A stretch of 64,000 bases of DNA from Phorcus lineatus (taxonomy: Eukaryota; Mollusca; Gastropoda; Trochida; Trochidae): the NCBI GenBank assembly GCA_921293015.1, contig OV121091.1:26582839-26646838 (forward strand). Reading direction: 5' to 3'. Each line of letters starts with the position of its first letter. Position 1 is the stretch's first letter. The notes under the pieces were generated by a model. The model did not search any database. It was not told the origin of the DNA and was given only the letters and a program-made list of their open reading frames with translations. Positions 12,501 to 27,500 of the stretch are shown here, one piece after another. Both the position numbers and the translations under genes were made by a program.

Positions 12501-15500
12501 TTGCTTTTTATCAGGAAGCCAATCTTTGTAACCATATTATGAATGTGTTTGCTGTTATATGTAAAATGTTGAATAATGGTATGATGCTGATCAATTTTGG
12601 TCTTATCACATGTGTTACATGGCATGTATCAGTTCAAAATAAATCTGTACTTTCTTTGAGTGAAATTGCATGTTATTATGCTTGCTTAAATGCCATTATG
12701 CCATTATAAAAAATGAGTAAATATTATTTATGTCGTGTTTCAAATTGAATGTCTGCTCTTTCTGCAGAAATATTTTTTCCATGATAACTTCACTCAATGA
12801 GATATACATGATATTCAACAAGAAATGTCATCTTGTATATATTCAAGTATGTAAAGCTGCATGTGTGTTGCATGGGAGTTTAGTGCATGTGTAGTCATGG
12901 TCATGTTCAACATAACTAATGTCATTTCATGTTTCAGCTGATTTATTACAATCATATCAATAAGTGAATAACATCTAAATATTTAAAGACTATTGCTATT
13001 CATCTTACTCACCTTTACTTTGTGATATATAGTGTTTAAAATAGTTTTCTTATATCAACAAGATATGTCACAGTGTATGAAGACATGATACAAGATATGA
13101 ATTTGTGCTTATGGAGATATATAAGATATCCCAAAGACGTGAAAAATAATATATCAATATGGTAAAATTTTCAAAGAGAATGATTTCAGGTGTAGGCAAT
13201 AGTATTCCCTGACACAGATATTCCAGAAATATAATGTGAGGTGTTGTGTTTGTTGTGCAGGTGGAGATTACAAAGAGTTACACGCCCATTGAGTGGAGAG
13301 AAGACTTGAAGAGAATCCTACGTAAAGCCACGGAGACCGATAACCATGCTGTCTTCCTCTTCTCAGATACTCAGGTTGTTATCAGAACTGTGCTGCAATT
13401 TTTCACGTCCAATCATGTTTCATTACCTCACAACACTTTATATCAAATTGATTTTTTCTTACTGAATCCCAGTGAATTCTTGCCCTGAAGAAGTAAATGG
13501 TCCTCGGTGAAATATCCTGTATTTAAGTCACATAATGCTCATAATTTAGTTTAAAACCCACAAGCTATAAAGTGTAGATCTAATAATGATGAATTCCTTG
13601 TGTCAAATTTCAGTAATGTTTTGTTCATGGCAATTATCATGTATTTACATTTGGCCATCATTGTTTATGACATGAGTGTTAATGGCTTGTTTCAGATTAA
13701 ACAAGAATCATTCCTGGAGGACATCAACAACCTGCTGAATGCTGGTGAAGTTCCTAACCTGTACCCTATAGACGAGAAGCAGGAGATCTGTGAGAAAATG
13801 AGGCAGATTGATAGGTAAATCTTCAGGTTTATACTGCTTTACATACAGGAGGCTATTAGATGTCAGTGTTACCCGCCTTACAGCTTAGGGGTATGTCATA
13901 TACAAACCTTACAGCTTAGCGGTATGTACTAGAAATCATTTCACTTAGATATGCTTTGCTATTTTAGAATTCTTTGAATTCAGGGCGGATCAATGGTGCG
14001 TGAAATCCGTTTGCTTCTGCACTTATTTGAAAAGCATGAGTGATGTAGTCATCAGTCGAGTAATATTACCCCAATTAAGGTGCTTATGAATTTTTCCTAT
14101 ATTTCAATTGCAGACAGCGAGACAAGACGAAGCAGACCGATGGCTCCCCGGTCGCACTGTTCAACTTCTTCATCCAGCGAGTGCGAGACCAGCTTCATGT
14201 GGTTCTAGCCATGAGTCCCATCGGAGACGCCTTCAGGAACAGACTGAGGAAGTTCCCCTCCCTTGTCAACTGCTGCACTATCGACTGGTTCCAGGTCAGC
14301 ATGGGCTGCTTTCTCAGACTTAACCTTTTAGCTTTGTAACCAGGCATTTTCTTGGCTTAGCTGGGCCTTGGGTTTCGCAATCTACCCCAAAGAAATTGTC
14401 TTCTCTAAATTTGCAATTTTACACAACTGATTCCAGTTTGTTAGAGGTCATCCCTTATGTGACCTGCATCATAGTTATTACCAGACCACAATCAAATAAT
14501 GATCTAAATGGTAAGAACTCACTGAAACCTCTCTCCTCCAGTCATGGCCCGAGGACGCCCTGCAGGCAGTTGCTCAGCGGTTCCTTGAAGACATTGAGAT
14601 GGCTGAGGAGGAGCACGCAGGCTGCATTACCATGTGTAAAGAGTTCCACCAGTCTACCCGTGATCTGTCAGAGCGCTTCCTCCTGGAGCTGGAGAGACAC
14701 AACTATGTGACGCCCACCTCGTATCTGGAGCTCATCAACACCTTCAAGACTCTGTTGGAGAAAAAGAGAGGGTAGGCATTAAGAGGCAGGAGTATTCATG
14801 ATGGTCATTTGTATTCATTAGTCGTTATCTTTTGTTATCAAAATAACAAATAAATCAAAACAGACAAAGGTAACCTTACTGCTTTGTACAAATAGGTTGT
14901 GGTGGTCCTAATGCTCGAAGCACTAAGGTAATCTTTGTCCGTTGTTGAAGAATGAGAGCATAATGAAAGGTTGCATGTGAAAGGAGCCTCTAGTGTTGTC
15001 AATTTTTTAACAATGACTGATGTAATACGGCTTCATACATCAAATTATTTTTGCCCCTTGATAAACTCATCATTTACTTGAACTCTCAGAATAACTTTTG
15101 AACATTTATTGGTTTAATATTTCATGGAATTATCTTAAGTCTAAGGAAGATCTTAGCAATTTCTTCATTTTTGTCATATTTTTAAATGTTATTTGTGATC
15201 ATAAAGTTTATTGAGGTATCATCAGGTATGGATTATGGAATAATTATGGATTATCATTAAAAGGATCATATTTCCTATGGCTCATTTCTCTCCATTCATT
15301 TAAGCCATAGGGGTCACCTGACATTTCAAGCAAGTCTTATTCAACTGCATGGTTAATACTGGACTTTTTCAATTTGTAAATCAACAATTTGAATCGGCTC
15401 TAAAAACAGTAAGACCTAGTTCATGAAAAGTTAGGTTAATTTTGAGAGCATGATATGAATGTTACAGAGAGGTGATGAAGCAGAAGCATCGGTATGAGAA

Positions 15501-18500
15501 GGGTCTGGAGAAGCTCGACTCGGCCTCGTCCCAGGTGGCCGTCATGCAGAAGGAGCTCACCGACCTACAGCCTCAGCTCATCGAGGCCACCAAGGACGTG
15601 TCAGAGATCATGATTGTCATTGAGAAGGACTCTATTGAAGTTGCTAAAGTAGAGAAGGTAATGATAGTTGATTTTGTGAAGATCATATATTTGTGTCTTT
15701 GTTCAATTAGCATCATTTTGTTTATTATCAACTTGGTTGTAACATTTAAAGTTAAAGTTCTGTATGCTTTCATGTTATTTTCTGGTGAAAAGGGTTTATT
15801 TTTAGGTTCATACTGAAATCTTCAAGACCAAATCCTGTTAATTTGTATTTCAATGACCTTGTGTTGACAAAATGACAAAAAGGTACTACATTTTTTAGAA
15901 GACAAGTCGACATGCAGTAACTCTGATCTATTATTTCCAGGTTGTGAAAGCAGATGAGGCTGTAGCCAATGAACAAGCTAAAGCTGCCATGGCCATCAAG
16001 AGTGAGTGTGACAACGACCTGGCGGAGGCTATCCCTGCTCTCAACGCTGCTCTCTCTGCTCTCGACACTCTCACCACTCAGGTAAGATGCTGCATGATTA
16101 AAGTTTTTTTTCACATTGAAATGTTGTCTTGTTCAATCAGTCAATAATTTCTTTAAGTTTTGCTTAATAAATTTTGTTTATGCCTTATAGCAGCTTATGA
16201 AATGAGCATGAAAGTTACCAGCCCTGTCAATAAGTAGCCAGGTTCTGGGCTAGGGAAGGGCCTCAATTTAATCACTGTTTAATGATTTGTTTTGGGATGT
16301 AATTGATATGAATTATAAATGATACTCATACTGCTCCTTGTGCTTGTACAGGATATCACTGTGGTGAAGAGTATGAAGTCGCCACCCTTCGGTGTAAGGC
16401 TTGTGATGGAGACCATCTGCGTACTGAAGGGAGTCAAGCCTGACAGGATCCCGGACCCTGCTGGTACAGGCAAAAAGATTGAAGACTACTGGGGTCCATC
16501 AAAGAAGATCCTTGGCGACATGAAGTTCCTTGAATCTCTCCACAACTATGATAAGGTCAGTTCTTATTATGAATCTCTAAAGAGGAAGTAAAGAATCATT
16601 TGTTGTGTGTGAATATCTCACCAAAGGAACCTTATACATCAAAATAATTAGAACATTTGCAAGATATAAAAAGCTCAGTTGCTCTCTTTATAACATAATT
16701 GCTAGATAAAATATGCCACACAATTGGACGTTTAGTGGTAAGGTCGAGGTTTAGGAGAGGAAATCTTGTCTTGACTGTGGATTGAAGAGTTGGCTATTTC
16801 CTTGTAATTTGTTAAAGGACATGGTTGATGTAAGATGTGGTTTGCAAGATTACTCTTAGAAGTTTATCGCAATGTATGGCCTCTGTTTAGTTGCAGGATC
16901 TTTTGATAGCAGTTAGTTTACAACATCACATCATGATTTGAGGGAGGTTTAGTTTTCATTAGTATCTGACCGTAAGAGTATTTTGCAAACATAAAGAAAA
17001 TCATAACAATGAGTTGATTTGTTGCAGGATAACATCCCAGTTGCCTACATGAAGACAATCAGAAGCAAGTACATCTCCAACCCTGACTTTGACCCCGATA
17101 AAATCAAGGTTGCATCCACTGCCTGTGAGGGCTTGTGTAAATGGGTGCGAGCCATGGATACATACGACAAGTAAGCTTTAATCATTCATCTTATCTCTTT
17201 GGGTAGTGTACAATACAGAAATAATTTCAAGATGTAACTGAGCAATAATAAACTCTCGATGTGATGATGTCTTGATGAAAGTAGTATGAATTTTCGATGA
17301 TTCTGATCTTTTTTGCTGAACATTGAGAGCAATAAATTAAGTCGTTTAACTCAACAAAGGAATTATGTGCTTAACTATCCATATTTGTACAAGAAGACAT
17401 TCTGCTTACCTCTGCTTGATCTCCACCACTACAGAGTTGCCAAGGTGGTGGCGCCAAAGAAGGAGGCCTTGAAGAAGGCTGAGGGAGAGTTGGCTGTTGC
17501 CATGGCATCCCTGGAGAAGAAGCGTGCCTCATTGCGGGAGGTGCAGGAGAAGCTGCACAAGCTGGAGGAGAAGCTGGAATCTAACAAGCAGAAGAAGGCG
17601 GACCTCGAGAACCAGGTGGACCTCTGCAGGAAGAAGTTGGAGCGAGCTGAACAGCTCATTGGTGGACTAGGAGGAGAGAGGGAAAGGTGTGTCATTTAGT
17701 GGAATTTATTCTCAGCTGTGCAGGAATAATTGACAAATCTTCATCTTTTAATAACAATATCTGAAATATTCAATGATAATCTCATATATAATTATTGCTT
17801 TGTTATGTTATGTCGGATTTTTGGGTATTGATAAGTAAACATATTAAACTTTTGTCACAACAAATATTAAAGTTCCATCCTACTATATTGAACATGTGTT
17901 TGTCAGTTCAGCCCAAATAATGAAACCTTTTCTTGCCTGATCACTTCAGATGGAGCATTGCAGCACGAGAGCTGGGTAAGAAATACATCAACCTGACAGG
18001 CGATGTGCTCATCTCATCTGGTATTGTAGCATACCTAGGCGCATTTACGTCTGCATTCCGACAGGACCAGGCCATTCAGTGGCAGAAGACAGTCAAAGAG
18101 CGTGGTATCCCTTGCTCAGATGACTTCACTCTCATCCAGACTCTTGGTGAACCAGTCAAGATCCGGGCCTGGAACATCGCTGGGCTGCCAACTGATAACT
18201 TTTCTGTTGAGAATGGAATCATCATCAGGTTTGTGTTTTTTCAAATAAATACAAATATAAAAAAAAAAACACTGATATTTTCAGCCCCAGGTCATTCTTA
18301 ATTATAAATGTTGTGAAATTATATCAAAGCAAAGATTTAAAAAAATTTAAAGCATAATACTGATTTGAGACAAAAGCATACAAAACTTTTTATAAAAAAT
18401 TCAACACTAACACCAATTTGAATGTTTTAAAAATGCTTTAAAATAAATGTGAACTCCCAAACGATCGAAATATCATTGAATCAAACATAAATATATTCAT

Positions 18501-21500
18501 AGCAATGCCCGGCGCTGGCCTCTGATGATTGACCCCCAGGGGCAGGCCAACAAGTGGGTGAAGAACATGGAGAAAGCCAACAATCTCCATCTCATCAAAC
18601 TGTCTGATGGAGACTTTGTCAGGACTCTTGAGAACTGCATCCAGTTTGGTACCCCTGTAAGTACCCGGACATAACCAAATAACATAGAAGTAACATAGAA
18701 ACCAAATATCAAGGAAGATTAGTTCCCTCTGCCAAGACATGTCATGAAAGTCAATCAGAACCAACTTTCTAATTCCAGTGCATAGCTTGCCCATTTCCCT
18801 TGACAGCCTCAATCTAAGAGCACAGTGTATTGATAATTTGTATGATTACAACCAGCTACATAACTGACCCAGTTCATGCTGGAGAACTCCAAGTTATGCA
18901 GTATTGGATGTCAAAATTACTAGGTTCATTAAGGATGAAGTAGCTTAGACAGAACTTGTAATGAATGACCAGCAGATTTCTGTGTAAGAGCCACAGTGTG
19001 TGAATGTGCTATACAACTAGCTGCATGTGTCTTTCCCACAGGTGATGCTGGAGAACATTGCTCAGGAATTGGACCCAATTCTGGAGCCACTGCTGTTGAA
19101 ACAGACCTTCAAGCAGGGCGGCAGCATGTGCATCAAGCTGGGAGACAGCACCATCGAGTACTCCCAGGACTTCAAGTTCTATATGACGACCAAACTCAGG
19201 AACCCGCACTACCTTCCTGAAGTTGCTGTCAAGGTTAGTCACTTTGACAACAACAAGTTTTTTTTCTGATTTGTTCTCACAGTTTCCTCAGCAATTTTTA
19301 CCTACCCTTTTCAATAGATTGATGTTACATTTTGTTTTGTATTTAGGTATGTCCTTTACAAAATTGCAAGATGTTGAAAAGAACAGCTTTTTGCTTTTCA
19401 TCAATTAAAATGCTGCCTTGTCCAACCTGAGCAATGAAGACCCAAGCGATGAAAGTATCAGATCAAAATGATATGATAGCTTTTTTCTGAGCTCAGTGAC
19501 CAACTATCCATCATGTCATATAGTAGCATTTCAAGTTTGACAGTTCTTACTCCTATTTATTTACAAAAGCTTATTAACATAAGATCTTGTATTAATAACC
19601 TTTTGATGATTATTGTTTGTTGCATCCCATTATCACAGAGATAACATTCATGAGGTATAGTTTGTAAAGAGACAGAATAATTTGGGATAGGCCTTGGACT
19701 AATGAAATTCTTACCTGGAATATTTGTAAGGTGCAGGGTTAAATTAGGAATAATTATCATGATTGGCATGCCTGTTAAAAAGTAAAAAGTTCAAACCTGT
19801 ATGCTACAAACAAAGAAAAGAATAAACTTTCTGTATGAAAAAAATTAAAGTATGTATTGACGGATGTTTTGCAGAGATAAGGATATATTTCACTAAGCCT
19901 TAGTTATCATTTGACCATTAATGTGTAGGTAACACTGCTGAACTTCATGATCACGCCGGAGGGTTTGTCAGATCAGCTGCTGGGTATCGTGGTGGCGCGG
20001 GAACGTCCAGAACTGGAGGAGGAGAAGAATGCTCTCATCCTGCAGAGTGCAGAGAATAAGAGGTAAGCAGTCAAAAGTATTCTGCTTATTGTTTATGAAT
20101 TTTAATTGAGGTAACTGATCAGGATCTTTTTGACTACTTGATTGTTTTACGCTGTGTGATGCCAATTATTATTGTCTGAATTCCTGAAACTATTTTTAAA
20201 AGATCCAAATATATGTCATGCATTGGTGAACGCCAGTAGCTGTCGATGTATGGTTTTAAATAAAAATTCACGAATTTTAACTTCTGATTGTCGTTATGCA
20301 GAAACTGTTAGATTTAGAATTATAATTTATAATTTTCTGCAACAGTGAACAGTCAGTACTTCTTGATAAGAAAGCACTGTTTATACAGTTTGGCATATTT
20401 GTTTCCAGTAACATGCTCTCTGTAACTTCAAGCATTTGATTTTAACCTCTGTTTTTTTCAGACAACTGCAGGAGATTGAAGACAAGATCCTTGAAGTGTT
20501 GTCCAGCTCCGAGGGTAACATCTTGGAGGATGAGACTGCAATCAAGGTTCTGTCTTCCTCCAAGAAACTTGCCAATGAAATCTCTGAGAAACAGGTAAGT
20601 GTATTTATCTCAACACCCTGTTTTTTAGGGTAGGTCATTCAGAGCTTCAAAAAAAATTTGCCATATTATTTTCACAAGCCAAGGGGAGACTATGTTAAGT
20701 TTCTGACATATTTAAACTTTACAGCTTCAATTTTGTAACTTAAGTGTACATTTTAACTTACTCTATAGACGTAATCAATGATGGCATTTTACAAAATATT
20801 TCTGTCTGTCCCATGTTCTGTTAGAGGATTTAACTATGCATACAGTGTGTAAAAGGCTATATCTAAAGTATATAAGAAGAAACTGATGTTGGCATGCTTA
20901 AAATCTCTAACACTGTTTATTGTTACTCATATTGATTGGAAACATGATAGTATTCAGAGACATTCAAACCAAAGTTTTTCTGACTGTCCTTTAACAATAA
21001 GTTGGGTTTTTTTTATTTGCTTGTCCAAGATAAATCAATCATTTAAAATAATTGAAATAAAAGTCAAGTACAAAAAAATCTTGTTGAAATAAGAAAGTGA
21101 AAGGTTATTATTTTTAACCCGCAGGTATAAGGATGTGTGGTAATTTCTGCATCAATCTTAGAAATGGGATGAACACTAATTCTCAAAAGCAAAAAATACT
21201 CAGAGCTTTCAAGTTTTCTGTTCTGGATGTTTTTTGCTTGTATATTTCAATTTACTCTATTTTCATCCTATTTCTAAATAGGGTAAGCTTGCATGTGATG
21301 ACATATCTATTTCATGTATGATGTAGATAACATGTATGTTACATGTAGATTTCAGTTCCTTTTGAAATAAGCATATATTCTTTAGCTGATGAAGCTTGTG
21401 AATGATCATTTTAAAAATGTTCATCAGAGAATTATTCATGTGATTGATCATGTTATTGATAATACTTTGTGTGCAATTGTAGCATGAAATTAGCATTAGA

Positions 21501-24500
21501 ATCAAAGTTGTTTTAATATCTTATACTCGTTTTAGAAATCATATCAAGCACACTTTTAATTTTTGTTATAATTTCTCTACACAATAAACTATCATGTACT
21601 TGTACTTTCACCTAATCATTGCATCAAACTGGCATACTTCAGCATGTGATTGGTTTAATAGCAAATATTTCATTGCCAAAATATCTTATTAAAAACATCT
21701 CAACCTTTTTTTTGCTGCATGTAAGAAATAAGAAAAATTGACATGCTAGTGTGAAAACTGAAAGACATGTTGTAGTGGTTAAGTGAAGTTAAACAATTCA
21801 CATTGTACTAAGTGATAAATGGCTTGATGAAAGGTTTCTTAGCTGCAATACAGCAGCATTTCTATTTATGGTTCTTGGGCACTCTGTATCTCTTAACATG
21901 TCCAAAAAGATTATGAATTTGTCAAAAATGAAAGTACTTTCAGGATTTTAAAAAAATCAATCACATTCTAATATGAAATTTTTTTCATGTAGATAGTCCA
22001 AAAAGAATTCATGATTATTCGAAACAGTTTTTTATAATTTCATAAAGGATTCCTGGAAAGTTTGACTAATGCATCGAGGATGACAGCTTTCATATACTAT
22101 AGTTTGTCTTTCGCATCTTAAATTTCTATAACCTATCAAAATTATAGTTATTTGAGGGTTATTTGAAAAGAATTCAACCCATGTCAATATTCTGTCACCG
22201 GATCAGTCATTAAATATTAATTATCAAAAATGAGGGATGTCCTATCCACAACCTGATACCTAGAATTTTGGTCAAAGTAAAGGATTCTTTTTAGATGTAC
22301 CATGGTGATCCAAAAATGTAGTATAACACAACTGATGTAATCTATCGTGCCTACCAGGCTATAGCTGAGGAGACAGAGAAGAAGATCGACACAGCTCGTA
22401 TGGGCTACACTCCGATTGCGACCCACAGCACCATCTTGTTCTTCTCCATTGCTGATCTGGCCAACATCGAGCCCATGTACCAGTACTCCTTGGCGTGGTT
22501 CATCAACCTCTTCAACCTCTCCATTGAGAATGCAGAAACCTCAGATGACCTCCCCACCCGTCTCAACAACCTCCATGACCACTTCACGTATTCACTCTAC
22601 TGTAATGTGTGTCGCTCTCTCTTTGAGAAGGATAAGGTGGGTCCATATGTCTTAGATCAGATTGACATAATTATTGATGCCCTCTCAGATTGTAACAACA
22701 TTTTTCCTCACATGTTTGTAAAAATCAATAATGAAATATAAAAAAAACCAACAAAAATTAATGGATACACAAGTTCCTTACTCTTTTAGGCATTTTTAAG
22801 AAAGAGTCACTTGTTGCGTATCCTAAACAAGGCCTGATATTTTAAATAACCAAAACCTTCAGACTATGCTTAATTCATATTGCACAGTTGCATAACTATT
22901 TTGTGTTAGTTCAGATTTATCCATCATTATTTGGAACAATTATAGTAAAATGTAGAACATTGTTATCAGCAAAAAAATGTCAACATTTCAATTATTCAAC
23001 ATTATAAGTCATAATCAGATGACAGTGTGGCCGCTAATGGCTGAAATATTGCCCAAGCGGTGTAAAACAATAAGTCACTCACTAGATGACAGTGCAACAT
23101 TCACTTATTTTACCAGAAATCACTGTAGGCTGTCTGAAACTTATTTAACATAATAAAGGTTATTACGGATAAAACTATTCAATATGAGCATCATACATCA
23201 CTTAATGAATAAGATAGGTGACATTAAAACAAAACCCAATATGTATTCTGTATGAATAAAAGTTTATTACCATGCCAGTTCTTTCTGTTTCTCAAACCTC
23301 TTCAACCTGTTCCTTTCTCCTGCAGCTCCTGTTCTCGTTCATCCTGTGTGTGAATATCCTGAAGAGCAAGAAGGAGATTGACGAGGATGAATGGCGCTTC
23401 CTGCTGACAGGCGGTATAGGTCTGGAGAACCCACACAGCAACCCCACCACCTGGCTCCCCTCCAAGTCCTGGGACGAGATATGCCGCCTTGACGACATGC
23501 CCCGCTTCAAAACCATGCGCCAGAAGTTTGTCAACTACAAGGATGCCTGGAAAACTGTTTATGACAGTCCCGTGAGTTGAATTGATACTTTGTGTTGCAG
23601 ATGTTCGGACAAAAATAGGAGGAATTCTTTTACATGGAATAACACATAGAATATGATTTCAGGATCCAAACTAAAAGACTCTTTGTTTCTAAAACTTGAA
23701 CAAAATTTATGCATGAATAAGGTCCAGGTTTTTTAAATTCCCATTGTACAATGATAATCCATAATTTTTCTTCATCTGAAGTTATCAGCTAACATGGGAC
23801 TTATGACTACTCATGCATAGACGAAGGAGACAAAAGGAGTATCCATCTATCAATTTCTCATAGTTATGACATGATTTCTGGTTAATCCTATGAGTAATGA
23901 AAACTTATAAACTGATTACACTTTGCTGTGTGAACAGGAGCCACAACACGTGAAGATGCCTGGAGAGTGGAATGAAAAGCTCGGCTCCTTCCAGAAAATC
24001 CTCGTTCTCAGATGTCTTCGTCCAGACAAGGTCAGAAACTCTCACATCATTTCTTCTCTAGCATCTCAGACAAAATGTTTCATGTCATAATAAATACTTG
24101 GAAAATAGTACCAAATGATAATTCTAAAATTAATCTGAAGTAACATGGTTCCACAAAAAGTAACGTGTCTACGGTTGTGTCACTTCACAAGTTGATGACC
24201 TTGACCTTATGATTTACATGATTGACATGACAGGTTATCCCAAGTGTACAAGAGTTTGTGACAGAGAAGATTGGCAAGAAGTTCATAGAGCCTCCACCGT
24301 TCGACCTGCCCAAGGCATTTGGAGACAGTAACTGCTGCGCTCCCCTGCTGTTTGTTCTCTCCCCTGGTGCAGATCCCATGGCAGCCCTCCTCAAATTTGC
24401 TGATGATCAGGTAATTCATTGATGTTAAAGATTGAATATGTCTGATCCTGCCAGGAGCATTCATTGAAAGAACTGTTCTGCATTTATGAAGTTAAAGTTC

Positions 24501-27500
24501 AGTGCTGTACCACCAATGACTTTTAATATTGAATGCCACTCACAGCTTTAACCACTGTGCTAAGCAATCAGGTTGATGTGCGCTTTCTCCTTAAAATAGT
24601 AAAAATATCTAAAGATTATACATTCTAGGTGTTCTTATTGTTTTCATACAAAAAGAACCATTCATTAGAATTTCCATGGGATTTGCGGATTTGCGGGATT
24701 TTTGTTTCATTTTGAACGATTTTGAGATCAATGTTAATTTGCAATAAACATTTTAGGGGGAGCTAGATTTTTAGTGTTTTTTTTTTCTATTTTCATGTCT
24801 GTATATGATTATGTTTGATGACTAGGTAACTGTATTGTGTTGTACAGGGATTCGGAGGACCCAAGTTTGACTCGTTGTCTCTGGGTCAGGGCCAGGGTCC
24901 TATTGCCCTGGCTATGATAGAGAAGGGAGTGAAGGAGGGAACGTGGGTCATGTTGCAGAACTGTCATCTGGCTGCGTCCTGGATGCCTACGCTGGAGAAA
25001 ATCTGTGAGGTGAGCTGTCACAGGGCCTTTGTAGTGATGATATTTGCATTCAATCATTTCTTTTTTGAAAAAAAATTGACAATGCCAATTTTTAGTGTAC
25101 AAAATGATGATAATAGAATAGAATAACCCATCCTCTAATGTTTTTCTTTTCTGCCATCATGTATCAAATAACAATATAAAAATAACACCCTGCTCAAAAC
25201 TGCTATCAAATGTTTTTGGGAAATTGATCTGTTTTAAAATAATGAAATTTTAATCAAATTTCACAGTACGTTGAGGGAGAATACTTATTATTGCTTAATG
25301 TACAAATTCTGTATACTCTGTTGATGGTAACTATCAATCAACTGATGCTCATACTCAAATCTATCTCTCGAAGGAATTTAACCCAGAGACGACCCACCCC
25401 GACTTCCGTCTATGGCTGACCAGCTACCCGTCCACCACGTTCCCTGTGTCCATCCTGCAGAACGGAGTCAAGATGACCAACGAGCCTCCCAAAGGTGTGC
25501 GGTTCAACGTCATCAAGTCCTATCTCAGTGATCCCATCTCAGATCCTGAGTTCTTCTCTAGCGTAAAGAACGAGGTAACTTATGAATTTATTGTTGGACA
25601 AAGTTAGCCAATTCTTTCATATTAAATCAAAATTGAAGTATTTCTTGGGTAATTTTTTTCTCAATAATTGATCAGATGTGACAAATGTCTGCTCAGTAGA
25701 AATGAGGTTTCTAAGTAGTCAATGATAGTCAATTATAAAGCATATCCATTTTTTTAAAATTGGACACTTACTTTTTTCAAATGACGAATTATCACATTGT
25801 CAAAAAGATGAAATGTGACTGTTCAAAATGAGACTAACATGGCCATGCCCAAGAAATATTTCATATATGTATTTTGCTTTATTGGCCTTGACATAGAGAA
25901 GATAGTGATGTTTCATGTTGGTTGAGATAGATGTATAGATATTGGTTAGATAAGTAACTAATTGATTTGTGTAACTGTTTGTCATCACATACTAATACAT
26001 TAATAATGAATAAAACTACTAACTTACAAATATATTGCATATGACTTTAATGAAAAATAATGTTTATAGTCACTTTAACTAAATTGCATGATTGAACTAA
26101 GACTCTCGAACTAACAACACTAACAATAATAATGTGTTTTCAGTGTAGCCTCTCATGTTTTCCTAATTTGTAAGATGTTTTAGCATTGTTACTGTTTAGT
26201 CAAGAGGATATACATGAATTTGCAACATATCTAACCAATTCATGTTTCTAACAGGCTTATGGTATAGATAAGGCGGTAAGTTAAATGAAAGTTCATTCTC
26301 AAGTTGCACAGTTTTGTGCATGTTACAAACTTATATGCAGTTTAAAGATCCTTTTCTGTTTTATCAAGGTGAGTGACTGAGTGAGCAATCCTTATTGAGT
26401 TTTAAATTCATAGTATCTCCTTTTTTCCCCCAATTCAGTTTTTGCAACATCAGCAATTTTTAGGAAATATATATTGATTTCAGAACACGAATGTAGTTTA
26501 GTATCATTTTGATATCTGAAATTTCAAATATTGTGAAGCACTTTAAAATGAATTTATATATCGTTTTTTAACAATTCAAATTGTAATAAATCATCATTTT
26601 TGCTAATCAATGAAACCTGGAAATTGTAAAGAAAATCAGTCAGGCGTTATTCCCAGTATTTGATGGTCAGATAGAAATCATTTCTTTAGTACATGACATA
26701 ATATATCAAATAGTAAAACTATTGGTAAGAAAATTGTTTTTAAGGAAAATCAAGATATATATATACCCTTGATTTGTCTTCCAGAAAATATTTCTGGTAA
26801 ATATGATATATAATGAGTTAGATATGAATTATTGCATGTGAAGGTATCAAGACTGCACTCTTTCCACAATCTTCCTGATATACACAAGTGTTTACCATAA
26901 ACTACTGCTTTTGTTACTTGAATATTGCCCATGTTGATCGAAGACAATCAGCTAGAATGCCCTTGTTGGTGAAATAAGAGTCCATTATGATCCATGGATA
27001 CTTATGCTCTTGATTTGAGAATGCCAATGTTAATCAAAGAACACTGGCATCATGTCGACACAGAGCAGCCCATTTAATTGAGAGATACCATGCTTACGTG
27101 AAAACACCCAACAATAATTTGTGGATCAAGAACATGTTGATTGGGATCATGATCAAGGCCTAGGTTCATTTAGAAGATCCCTGTTAGAGATAGTCCATGG
27201 TAATTGAAGACTTTCCATGTTGCCATTGTTACTCAGTTCCCCTTCATTGTGTTTCAGGCCTACTGGAAGAAGTTGCTGTATGGTCTGTGTTTCTTCCATG
27301 CTCTGGTTCAGGAGAGGAGAAAGTTTGGACCTCTTGGCTGGAACATTCCCTACGAGTTCAACGAGACTGATCTCAGGATCTCTGTCAGACAACTCGCCAT
27401 GTTCCTCAATGATTACGATGTAAGAATGCTGTACCTTGGGATGTCATCCTTTGCCCCATTATGTTTATATTCTTAGGCCAGTCCTGCATTATCTCTCTTG

